Assembly (NCBI GenBank): GCA_963790775.1
Contig: CAWBPR010000012.1
Coordinates: 1-64,000, forward strand
Source: JASJBU01 sp963790775
GTDB lineage: Bacteria; Pseudomonadota; Gammaproteobacteria; Chromatiales; Chromatiaceae
Length of the DNA: 64,000 nucleotides
Direction of reading: 5' to 3'
Shown here: in pieces, positions 1-6,710 of the stretch
Layout: each line of letters opens with the position of its first letter
How positions within the stretch are numbered: position 1 is the first letter of the stretch
Notes under the pieces: generated by a model
Told to the model about the DNA's origin: nothing
Seen by the model: only the letters and a program-made list of their open reading frames with translations
Databases searched by the model: none
Program-made: the position numbers and the translations under genes

Positions 1-349
1 ATTTTGAGCGGATCCTGCGCCATTGTTTACTATGTGAACATCAATAAAAGTCCAATGCGGCCGGACTTGATTTAAGGTAAAAATCAACATTTGGTTTTAT
101 TGTGTCCTTTCTAATTTGCTCTATTTGAGTGAGTTGTATATTCCTTAAAGACGAAGTTTTTTTCGCTAAAACGATAGTAAGCACTGCGATTACTACTGTA
201 GCAAATGCGGTAACCCATGATGATAAATTATCATGTGTTAAGGTTATAGAATGATCAATGTTGACGCCAGTTATTAAACCCAGGATGAATATTATCGGTG
301 CCAACAACAATACAAATATGCTGCCTATGACCCAAAGTGCGTTCATCAC
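1..349 (-). pseudogene. Integron cassette gene, membrane protein, frameshifted and cut by window edge
   Basis: The reading frame opens with an ATG at 349, about 30 bases from an attC recombination point, as expected for a cassette gene. It encodes a hydrophobic N-terminus (two likely membrane segments, about residues 6-27 and 47-61) followed by a charged stretch. The frame stops at 41-43. Just before the stop is a TTTT run; with one T fewer, translation continues to the window edge as IDVHIVNNGAGSAQN, which looks like the continuing domain (residues VNNGxGxA are common in immunoglobulin-like folds of such proteins). I therefore read a one-base frameshift rather than a 102-residue protein. Function unknown. 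Its attC would lie left of the window. Confidence 0.6.
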
Positions 350-369
350 GAATATTTTTCATATTTATT

Positions 370-444
370 GGCTAACGTTTGACTCACCCGACCGCCCAAA
401 GCGCGGCAGCGCTTTGCGCCGTCGGGTGTAGCCTGATGTTAGGA
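370..444 (-). repeat. attC site (cassette recombination site)
   Basis: On the minus strand it begins TCCTAAC (R'', 444-438) and ends GTTAGCC (R', 376-370). Between them lie inverted arms CACCCGAC (385-392) and GTCGGGTG (421-428) and a second GC-rich hairpin built on AAAGCG/CGCTTT. The arms are imperfectly paired, as in integron attC sites where extrahelical bases set polarity. It lies downstream of the cassette gene at 559-1166 and about 20 bases upstream of the ATG of the next cassette gene, the correct geometry for a minus-strand array. Confidence 0.8.
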
Positions 445-558
445 AAATCCGACTACTCTATTTACCGGCGCATAGTTACCTTCGGACATCGTCGCACTTC
501 GCAAGTATCGTTCGGTGATATTCAACCTTGCTTGACGTCACACCACTAAAAAGAACCA

Positions 559-1166
559 TTACAACACAATCTTTTTTTGGCGCTCTATAACGACGAGGGT
601 CTTCGGCCATAGCGTCAAAAAACAGATCTGCTCGTACTGTTCACCTTTTATTGCAATGTTTGGTACCGTATCGAAGCTAATTAAGCGGGCACTTCCCGGC
701 CCAACAGTGACATCAACATTTTCTCCGGCCACGCTGGCATACTGCATTTCAATTACTCTTCGAAATTTTCTTTCACCTTCACCATTAGAATTTTCATCAA
801 CATCGTGAAAACAACCGAGAGTCTTATACCCTTCAAATAAAGGATTGTTTTTCCGTCGTTCATTAAACTCCGCTAACGCAGATGCTTACGTTTTGAAATT
901 GGAAAACGTATGTTTTCTTCGCCAATACACACTTTTGCACCATGTATAACTGCCGATCCGAGGCCAACATTACTGACGATAATATCCAATTTACCTTCGT
1001 GACCACCAAAAGGAATTAACAATTCTATCTCTGGCGATAATAGTTGAGATCCATAGAGTCCAATCGCTGGCTGTATTGCTGCGGTTATTATGAATAATAT
1101 ACTGGAAAACAAGATTCCAAATACAAAAGAGGTGAAATTAAAGAAATGTCTTAGATGGTTATTCAT
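559..1166 (-). pseudogene. Integron cassette gene, secreted/membrane-anchored hypothetical protein, frameshifted
   Basis: ATG at 1166 starts 20 bases after the attC at 1185-1243. The first frame (97 residues, to 873) has an N-terminal membrane segment (residues about 10-35) and then an extracytoplasmic-looking domain ending SKRKHLR. A second frame, overlapping near 885, continues ASALAEFNERRKNN and runs to the stop at 559 through MQYASVAGENVDVTVG. Together they would give about 200 residues ending 115 bases before the next attC. The simplest reading is one gene with a single frameshift near position 885. No family was recognised. Confidence 0.65.
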
Positions 1167-1184
1167 TTCTCGTGTCTTCTTGTT

Positions 1185-1243
1185 TCCTAACGATAAGTAT
1201 CAGGTGCGTCGCTTTTTGGCGTCACCTGGATGCGCTGCTTAGC
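1185..1243 (-). repeat. attC site (cassette recombination site)
   Basis: Minus-strand R'' is GCTAAGC (1243-1237, one base off consensus) and R' is GTTAGGA (1191-1185). Inverted arms CAGGTG (1201-1206) and CACCTG (1223-1228) are extended by ATC on one side and GAT on the other with one unpaired base, the extrahelical base typical of attC. The loop is only a few T residues. It starts 3 bases past the inferred stop of the upstream cassette gene and precedes the ATG of the next by 19 bases. Confidence 0.75.
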
Positions 1244-1245
1244 TT

Positions 1246-1930
1246 TTATTTGCACTTAAATGGTGAACCTAAAGCATTTGAATATTCTGACTCAATCATG
1301 TGGTCAGGATTTTCTATGCCAGTAATAAATGTATAACCATGAAGATTTCCAATGTTTATTATTTTACTTTCAAGCTTCATTGTTGGTTGGGCGGTACTCA
1401 TAAAATTCGTATTTCAAATTGGTGTGCAAAATCTTCACTGTCCTTTCCATAGAAAATATCGTTGTAGCTTGGCCACATTGTGTAAAATGATTTCTTTGAC
1501 CTATAAGAAACAGTTCCTGCATTTACAAACCAACCGGGAACTCTTTTATTATGCTTTTACATGCCTGATTTATAAACCTGTCTGGTTGGTTATAACTAAA
1601 CATGTGTCAGCTTTAAATTCTTTTAAAATCCATGTAGGTAACGATAAGACATACAAAACACATAATAATTTGTCTCCGAATATGCTTTGAGTGGACTAAC
1701 GTCTATTACTTCCAGCTTTCCTTTAGACTTCCCGGTTTTACCACAAAATGCTTCGAACTCGACACCTTCGAGCAATGTTTGCTCAAACTCAAGTTCGCCG
1801 GGATCAAATGCCCCCTTGGATAAGCCTTCTTCCCATAGGATGTTGCGGGATTGAGGCATAGCTCCCCCTTGTGTATCAAATCACATATATGATTTCTTTT
1901 ACCAAATCTATAAAGGCGTAGGTCATTCAT
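1246..1930 (-). pseudogene. Integron cassette gene, multiply frameshifted cytosolic protein
   Basis: ATG at 1930 lies 8 bases from the core of the attC at 1938-2001. Translating piecewise gives a coherent protein: MNDLRLYRFGKRNHICDL..., then a shift near 1820 into KGAFDPGELEFEQT and YYVFCMSYRYLHGF, then shifts near 1625, 1590 and 1535 into DSEDFAHQFEIRIL and a final segment IINIGNLHGYTF ending SPFKCK with TAA at 1246-1248. At least four indels and an in-frame TGA interrupt about 225 residues. The layout (LYRFGKR at the start, a YVFC strand, a late FEIRI strand) resembles an uncharacterised protein family often seen in genomic islands; no function is claimed. Confidence 0.65.
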
Positions 1931-1937
1931 TTTAAAA

Positions 1938-2001
1938 AGCTAACTGTTTAGCGTTTATCCATTGTGCGTCTTTCAGCATGATGGATAAACGCCTGTTGGA
2001 C
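1938..2001 (-). repeat. attC site (cassette recombination site)
   Basis: Minus-strand R'' is GTCCAAC (2001-1995), an exact RYYYAAC match, and R' is GTTAGCT (1944-1938). The inner arms are a perfect 12-bp inverted repeat, GCGTTTATCCAT (1951-1962) and ATGGATAAACGC (1981-1992). The R' end lies 8 bases before the ATG of the cassette gene at 1246-1930. This attC would belong to the first cassette of the array, whose body is now occupied by the IS91-like element. Confidence 0.85.
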
Positions 2002-2142
2002 TGAGCCGCCCTCGGCGACTGCCCATACTTTATTAATAAGAAATTGTTTTTGATACGACAAGCTGGGAAGTTTTTGCTTGGCTACAGCGAGGTATCTGCT
2101 GGCTATTCTGCGCGGACTGGGCTAACTTCCCTGTGGTAATTT

Positions 2143-2177
2143 CTATCATGACACCTCCTTTTTGAGGTCCATGATAG
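2143..2177. repeat. Hairpin at the 3' end of the IS91-like element
   Basis: Inverted arms CTATCATG (2143-2150) and CATGATAG (2170-2177) enclose a second pairing CCTC/GAGG (2154-2157, 2164-2167) with a T-rich loop. It lies about 65 bases downstream of the transposase stop. In IS91-type elements a hairpin sits near the replication-origin end; it could equally be a transcription terminator for the transposase. Confidence 0.5.
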
Positions 2178-2242
2178 CCTATTTTTACCCATTTGGCCGC
2201 ACCTACCCCTCAGCAGCATGGCTGATGATTGGCCATGACTTT

Positions 2243-3406
2243 TTAATCGTGGGTTACCGCATCGTCAGCCTCCTTCCCATCTGGCGGGTATCTCAGAACA
2301 ATCTGCATCGGCTTATGGCAACTGGGACAGGTAAAGCGCCAAATTTCAGCGGTAGCCTGGGTTATTGTGTGCGCTTCGGCGACATCCGCTAACGCTTGCC
2401 CGTCTGCCTCAGCGATGGCCTGGCGTAACCGAGGCAGCTGTTTTGTGCGACAGGCATTGGCCAGGAATCCGTAATGCCTGATGCGCATCAGGCCCTTGGG
2501 CAGCACATGCAGCAGAAAGCGCCGGATAAACTCCTCAACCGCCAGTCGCATCACCTTCCAGCGGTGATTGTCCCGGGTATCCTTGTAGCGGAATACGACC
2601 TGATCCTGTTCCACGGCTAGAATACGTGCGTTACTGATCGCGGTTCGATGGGTATAGCGCGCAAGGTAGTCAATGATCCTGTCACCGGCTTCCAGACAGG
2701 GCTTACTGTAAACCACCCAGTCCTGCGCCATGAGGCGATTCAGGATGGCGTCGATCTCACCCGCACGGGTGATACGATGCAGTTTGCCGGCCTGGGCACT
2801 GGCCCTGAGCTGACTCACCAGCCTGCCACGGAAGTGCCGGGAGAGTGCCCGCACAGGAAATAGATAGTAACTCTTGCTGGTCCGCCAGACCCCCTCGGGT
2901 GTAGGGGCGCCACCGGGTACCAGGCAGTGCAGATGCGCATGGCGGTTGAGGACCGAGCCCCAGGTGTGCAGGACTGCTGTCATGCCCAGCTGACCACCCA
3001 GCCGCTTGGGGTCTTCACCGAAGACTCGCAGTGTTTCCCAGACCGCTCAAAACAGCAGCGGATAGAGGACTTCCGGATGCAAACCGATCCAGCCATTGAG
3101 AGTCTCAGGCAACGTGAAGACCAAATGATGGTAGTTGACCGGCAGTTGGGATACCCGTTGTTTCTCGGCCCACTGTTGAGAGGCTTGCCACTGACACTTG
3201 GGGCAATGACGATCCCGGCAGGCATAGTAGTGGGACTGCTCCTGTTGGCAATGATCACACTGCAACCGGAGTCCACCCAGGGTCTCGGTGCGGCACTGTT
3301 CGAGGTGTGACATCACCTGGCGGCTGCGGGGATCGAGGCGATGGTGTTGTTGGTAAACGTTTAAATGGGTGACGAGGATCTGCTGCAGGTCGATGGGGTT
3401 ACCCAT
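2243..3406 (-). pseudogene. tnpA: IS91-family HUH transposase, interrupted by one in-frame stop
   Basis: The first 119 codons give the N-terminal zinc-binding region (CDHCQQEQSHYYACRDRHCPKC). Translation stops at TGA 3047-3049. The same frame then continues without any shift (AVWETLRVFGEDPKRLGGQL...) into the catalytic part, with the HUH motif HAHLHC near residue 147 and SARY-like segment ARYTHRTAISN carrying the catalytic tyrosine. The full frame is 387 residues, the usual length of IS91 transposases. One nonsense mutation is therefore the only visible lesion. The 5' end overlaps the tyrosine recombinase gene by 8 bases, suggesting translational coupling. Probably inactive unless the TGA is an assembly error. 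Confidence 0.85.
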
Positions 3407-4256
3407 CGTTGAGCCCCAGGGCAGAGATCAGATCAACACCCCCTGGATCGCCTTGGCTATCGCTAAACACCCAATGGACATAGCGCAGGGTGGATTGGAT
3501 GCTGCGGTGGCCCAGTTGATATTGCAACTGCTGCACCGGCATCCCGGCCTGCAGCTGGTGGGTCGCATAGGCGTGTCTCAAACTATGGATGCCACCGACC
3601 TTGTCAATGCCCGCTTGCTGCTTGGCGCGGCGAAAGACCTTTTGTGGCGTACAGATGGATAAGGGTTCGTCGGGATGCAGGTCATTGGGAAACAACCAGA
3701 CCTTGGATCGTTGGGTGCGCCAATAGCTCCTCAGCCTTGCCAGTAAAGCCGGTGGCAAGATCACATGGCGATCCTTCGCGCCCTTACCCTGATCGATACG
3801 CAACAGGCCCCGTTCACTGTCGATGTGGCGCAGCTTGAGCTTCACCAGTTCACTCACTCGCAGGCCGCAACCGTAGCAGGTCAACAACAAGGTGCGGTGT
3901 TTCAGATTGGTACAGGCTTGCAGAAGGCGCACGATCTCTGCGCGTTGCAGCAGCTCCGGGATGCGTTGCTTGCGCTTCGGTACTTGCAGGGTCACATCGA
4001 AAAAGGCCCGCTTGAGCACCTGCAGATAGAAGAAACGGATGGCGTTGAGGTAGAGCCGGCAACTGGCATCGCTCAAGTGGCGTTCCTTGACCAGATAGAG
4101 AAAGTAAGCCTGTAGCTGTTCAACGCTGAGTTGATCCGGTGGCTGATGGGTGTGTCGGGCGAGGTCCTTCACCGCCATCAGATAGCTCTGATGGGTCCGT
4201 GGGGAGAAGCCACGCACCGTCATCTCATCGATCATCTGTTCACGTAATTGAGTCAT
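3399..4256 (-). CDS. Tyrosine recombinase of the IS91-like element
   Basis: A 285-residue integrase/recombinase with an N-terminal SAM-like core-binding domain (about 1-90) and a C-terminal catalytic domain. The catalytic set is complete: R in CGLRVSEL, K in QGKGAKDR, HxxR in HSLRHAYATH, H in QLGHRS and Y in TLRYVHW. Its short length and its position directly upstream of an HUH transposase match the accessory recombinases of some IS91 relatives. It is distinct from the integron integrase at 4450-5838 because it lacks the integron-specific insertion. Intact and probably expressed from the element's own promoter near 4300. Confidence 0.85.
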   Translation of the reverse strand: MTQLREQMIDEMTVRGFSPRTHQSYLMAVKDLARHTHQPPDQLSVEQLQAYFLYLVKERHLSDASCRLYLNAIRFFYLQVLKRAFFDVTLQVPKRKQRIPELLQRAEIVRLLQACTNLKHRTLLLTCYGCGLRVSELVKLKLRHIDSERGLLRIDQGKGAKDRHVILPPALLARLRSYWRTQRSKVWLFPNDLHPDEPLSICTPQKVFRRAKQQAGIDKVGGIHSLRHAYATHQLQAGMPVQQLQYQLGHRSIQSTLRYVHWVFSDSQGDPGGVDLISALGLNDG

Positions 4257-4273
4257 CGATTGTCTCCTCTGTT

Positions 4274-4295
4274 AAAGACCCCAGGTGGGTCTTTT
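4274..4295. repeat. Hairpin upstream of the recombinase, near the right end of the IS91-like element
   Basis: Perfect 8-bp arms AAAGACCC (4274-4281) and GGGTCTTT (4287-4294) with a 5-base loop and a trailing T. It could be part of the element terminus or a terminator shielding the recombinase from outside transcription. Confidence 0.5.
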
Positions 4296-4354
4296 AGGAG
4301 TGTGGTTGAGGATGACTCAGAGGGTGTTTTGGGTAGGCCCCGCGCAGCGGTTTA

Positions 4355-4410
4355 GTTCAACAGGTGATTATGTAGCCGGCACAAAACTTGGGAATATATT
4401 GCCGGCACAA
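4355..4410 (-). other. Candidate attI site of the integron
   Basis: The minus strand carries GTTGAAC (4361-4355), an exact GTTRRRY core, 89 bases upstream of the integrase ATG. Between core and gene are two direct repeats of GCCGGCACAA (4375-4384 and 4401-4410), 26 bases apart, reminiscent of the accessory integrase-binding repeats of attI1. Orientation fits: integrase reads right, cassettes read left. The alternative is that the core is fortuitous and the true attI was displaced by the IS91 insertion. Confidence 0.55.
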
Positions 4411-4449
4411 TAATTGTAATATGCTGCCAAATGTTCTATATATGTTCTC

Positions 4450-5838
4450 ATGGACGGGAAAATAGAACAATCCGACTCCAGAATTGAACAGTTTTGGCAG
4501 AGATATATGACAATCTGCCAGACTTTTCGCATCCCTGAAAAGGCCCTGCCCTGGTACCGGCGACATGTACAGGCTTTCATTGATCAATATCCCGGAATTC
4601 GTTTGCAGTCGCAGTCGGCGGAAAATCTGCAAGTTTGGCTTGAAGGTCTTGGCCGTAATGAGCAGTTGACTGGTTGGCAATACCGGCAAAAGGTCGATGC
4701 CCTGCGGCTGCTTTTCTGTCACATGGTGCGCGCGACATGGGCCTTGGAGTTTGATTGGGATCGCTGGGCGATGGCTGCGCAACCATTGGAGCAAGACCAT
4801 CCAACGGTTGCCAGAACCTTTGAAATGATTGAGAAAGCGGTAAAAGATCCGAAAAACGATCTGGGAAAACGTTTTCCTGAGGTCTACAGAAAGTACCTGG
4901 CGGCCATTCGGATACCGGAATACTCCATCAACACTGAGAAGAGCTATCTGAGCTGGATCAATCGATTCCTTCGTTTTCACAACAAAACACATCCCCAAGA
5001 TTGTGCAGAGCCAGAAGTTGCCTCCTTTTTAGAGTATTTGGCGGTTCAACGCAAGGTTGCCGGCGCCACTCAGGCTCAGGCGTTGAATGCGATCGTCTTT
5101 TTCTTCACAAAAGTCCTGGAAAAACCTTTGGGTGAAATTGGCCCATTCAGACGCCCCAAAAAGCCTAAACGGATACCCACCGTATTGAACCCGGATGAAA
5201 TTCAACGGCTGTTTTCCCAACTCCATGGCATGCATAGCCTGATGATCCGGCTGATGTACGGCACCGGGATGCGGGTCATGGAATGTGTTCGCTTGCGTAT
5301 CCTTGATCTGGATTTTTCCTATCACCATATCGTTGTGCGTCAAAGTAAGGGCAAGAAGGACAGAGTGGTACCGATGCCGGATGCCTTGTTGAACCTGTTG
5401 CAAAAGCAGGTCAAATGGGTGGAACAACTCCATCACAAGGATCTTGATGCCGGATTTGGGACGGTATTTCTACCCGAGGCATTGGCCCGCAAGTACCCGA
5501 ATGCCTTGCGTGAATTACGCTGGCAATATCTGTTTCCAGCAAGCCGTCTGGCGCAAAACCCCCGGTCAGGCATCATGCATCGTCATCATATTCACCAGAG
5601 CGCGATTCAGAAGGCGGTCAAGCAAGCAGCCACGAAAGCGAATATTCTGAAAAGAGTCACCAGCCATACCATGCGTCACTCATTTGCGACACATCTTCTG
5701 GAGACAGGTTCTGATATTCGAACAGTACAAGAACTACTCGGCCATGCGAACGTAGAAACCACTATGATTTATACCCATGTCATGAAACGAGGCGGAAACG
5801 GTACTCGGAGTCCATTGGATCATTTAAAATTTCATTAG
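4450..5838 (+). CDS. intI: Integron integrase (IntI family) with N-terminal extension
   Basis: A 462-residue tyrosine recombinase. The catalytic residues are R in GTGMRVMECVRL, K in SKGKKDR, HxxR in HTMRHSFATH, H in LLGHANVETT and Y in MIYTH. The integron-specific additional segment is clear: LHHKDLDAGFGTVFLPEALA, RKYPNA and HRHHIHQ, which separates IntI from other XerC/D-like enzymes. Classical IntI proteins are about 320-340 residues; here roughly 130 extra residues precede the usual N-terminal domain (which starts near RYLAAIRIPEYS-like sequence at about residue 155) and resemble a second SAM-like core-binding domain. It is divergent from the cassette array, with the candidate attI directly upstream. 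It is intact although all visible cassettes are broken. Confidence 0.92.
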   Translation: MDGKIEQSDSRIEQFWQRYMTICQTFRIPEKALPWYRRHVQAFIDQYPGIRLQSQSAENLQVWLEGLGRNEQLTGWQYRQKVDALRLLFCHMVRATWALEFDWDRWAMAAQPLEQDHPTVARTFEMIEKAVKDPKNDLGKRFPEVYRKYLAAIRIPEYSINTEKSYLSWINRFLRFHNKTHPQDCAEPEVASFLEYLAVQRKVAGATQAQALNAIVFFFTKVLEKPLGEIGPFRRPKKPKRIPTVLNPDEIQRLFSQLHGMHSLMIRLMYGTGMRVMECVRLRILDLDFSYHHIVVRQSKGKKDRVVPMPDALLNLLQKQVKWVEQLHHKDLDAGFGTVFLPEALARKYPNALRELRWQYLFPASRLAQNPRSGIMHRHHIHQSAIQKAVKQAATKANILKRVTSHTMRHSFATHLLETGSDIRTVQELLGHANVETTMIYTHVMKRGGNGTRSPLDHLKFH

Positions 5839-6051
5839 CCTGTCGATGCAGTTTGTATATACCCAAGAGCACTTCATGCAAGACGAGCTACCGCTCACCA
5901 GATTCCTGGATTCAATTCATTCTCGCACTGGAAGATAAGTCAACAAGTTTCAAGCTATATGACGGAGAGCCTGTACCGACCCATATTTAGTGAGAAACAT
6001 GTCATAAAAACCCGACCATATTGACCCCATTACCCACCGGGCATACACTCC
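5839..6051. other. Intergenic stretch, nothing recognised
   Basis: About 210 bases between the integrase stop and the toxin-antitoxin promoter region. No reading frame, attC-like palindrome, tRNA or convincing terminator was seen. Confidence 0.5.
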
Positions 6052-6071
6052 GTAATAACTTTTGTAATAAC
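6052..6071 (+). promoter_or_regulatory. Direct repeats before the toxin-antitoxin operon, possible operator
   Basis: GTAATAAC occurs twice (6052-6059 and 6064-6071), 12 bases apart, ending 16 bases before the antitoxin ATG at 6088. Type II antitoxins of the AbrB/MazE fold usually autoregulate by binding repeats at this position. The role is inferred from position only. Confidence 0.4.
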
Positions 6072-6087
6072 CGCATAAGGTCCCGCC

Positions 6088-6312
6088 ATGCTCAAAGTGA
6101 AGGTCACCGCCATTGGTAACTCGATGGGGATTGTGCTGCCCAAAGAGGCGCTTACGAAGCTTCATGCCAACAAAGGCGACGTGCTTTACCTGGTCGATAC
6201 GCCGGAGGGTTTGACCCTCACCCCTTACCAGCAGGATTTTGAGGCGCAAATGGATGCCGCGGAAAAGGTCATGAAAAAATACCGCAACGCGCTCCACGAG
6301 CTGGCTAAATGA
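6088..6312 (+). CDS. AbrB/MazE-family antitoxin
   Basis: A 74-residue protein with the swapped-hairpin DNA-binding signature KVTAIGNSMGIVLPKEAL at residues 4-21 and a charged C-terminal tail (QMDAAEKVMKKYRNALHEL) that would wrap the toxin. It overlaps the downstream doc-like gene by four bases (ATGA), the usual arrangement of a toxin-antitoxin operon. It should neutralise the Fic-type toxin and repress the operon, perhaps through the repeats at 6052-6071. The pair sits beside the integron integrase but not inside the array and has no attC next to it. Confidence 0.85.
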   Translation: MLKVKVTAIGNSMGIVLPKEALTKLHANKGDVLYLVDTPEGLTLTPYQQDFEAQMDAAEKVMKKYRNALHELAK

Positions 6313-6701
6313 TTGAGCCGGTATGGGTTCTACCGGAGCTCGTACATGCCATACATCAGATGCTGCTTGCCGAGCATGGAGGGCTGCCGGGCATCCGTGA
6401 TCAGACTTTACTCGATTCGGCCTTGGCTCGCCCGAAACAGAAAGCGGTCTATGCAAACGAAATTACCCTTTTCGAGCTGGCCGCTTCCTACAGTTACGGA
6501 CTGTCTCGCAACCACCCATTCATCGATGGCAACAAACGAGTCGCGCTGACGGTTGGCGCGGTTTTCCTGGAGCTGAACGGTTACTCCCTCGACGCAACTG
6601 AAGCAGAGGCCGTAATCATCTACCAGCAGCTCGCGGCAGGAACGCTTACTGAACAACAGCTGGCGACCTGGATGCAGGATTCATCCATTGCCAACAGCTG
6701 A
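6309..6701 (+). CDS. doc: Doc-family (death-on-curing) Fic toxin
   Basis: A 130-residue protein with the Fic/Doc motif HPFIDGNKRVAL near residues 65-76, matching HxFx(D/N)xNKR. Doc proteins phosphorylate elongation factor Tu and halt translation. The partner antitoxin gene overlaps its start by four bases. The usual antitoxin of Doc is Phd; here the partner is of the AbrB/MazE type, a combination common in proteobacterial genomes. All motif residues are present, so it is likely functional. The start is fixed by the overlap. Confidence 0.88.
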   Translation: MIEPVWVLPELVHAIHQMLLAEHGGLPGIRDQTLLDSALARPKQKAVYANEITLFELAASYSYGLSRNHPFIDGNKRVALTVGAVFLELNGYSLDATEAEAVIIYQQLAAGTLTEQQLATWMQDSSIANS

Positions 6702-6710
6702 CATCATCTG

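Larger units (their letters stand above)
2140..4300 (-). mobile_element. IS91-like element with accessory tyrosine recombinase
   Basis: The unit holds a tyrosine recombinase (3399-4256) overlapping by 8 bases a zinc-ribbon/HUH transposase (2243-3406), both on the minus strand. This gene pair is known in a subgroup of IS91-family elements. Hairpins flank it (2143-2177 and 4274-4295). IS91 elements lack terminal inverted repeats and target duplications, so the ends given are approximate; a CTTG at 2077-2080 and the GTTC inside 4355-4361 are possible target tetranucleotides. It lies between the candidate attI and the first attC, so it separates the array from its promoter side. Confidence 0.75.

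Noticed and set aside
1352..1690. 112-codon frame on the + strand in the cassette region
   Set aside because: It lies opposite the frameshifted cassette gene, has no ribosome-binding site or family resemblance, and runs against the array direction.
2927..3310. Open + strand frame over the transposase
   Set aside because: Antisense shadow of the IS91-type transposase; the minus strand carries the zinc-ribbon and HUH motifs.
4431..4449. Repeated ATGTTCT before intI as a LexA box
   Set aside because: Many integron integrases are SOS-controlled, but the repeats are direct and do not fit CTGT-N8-ACAG.
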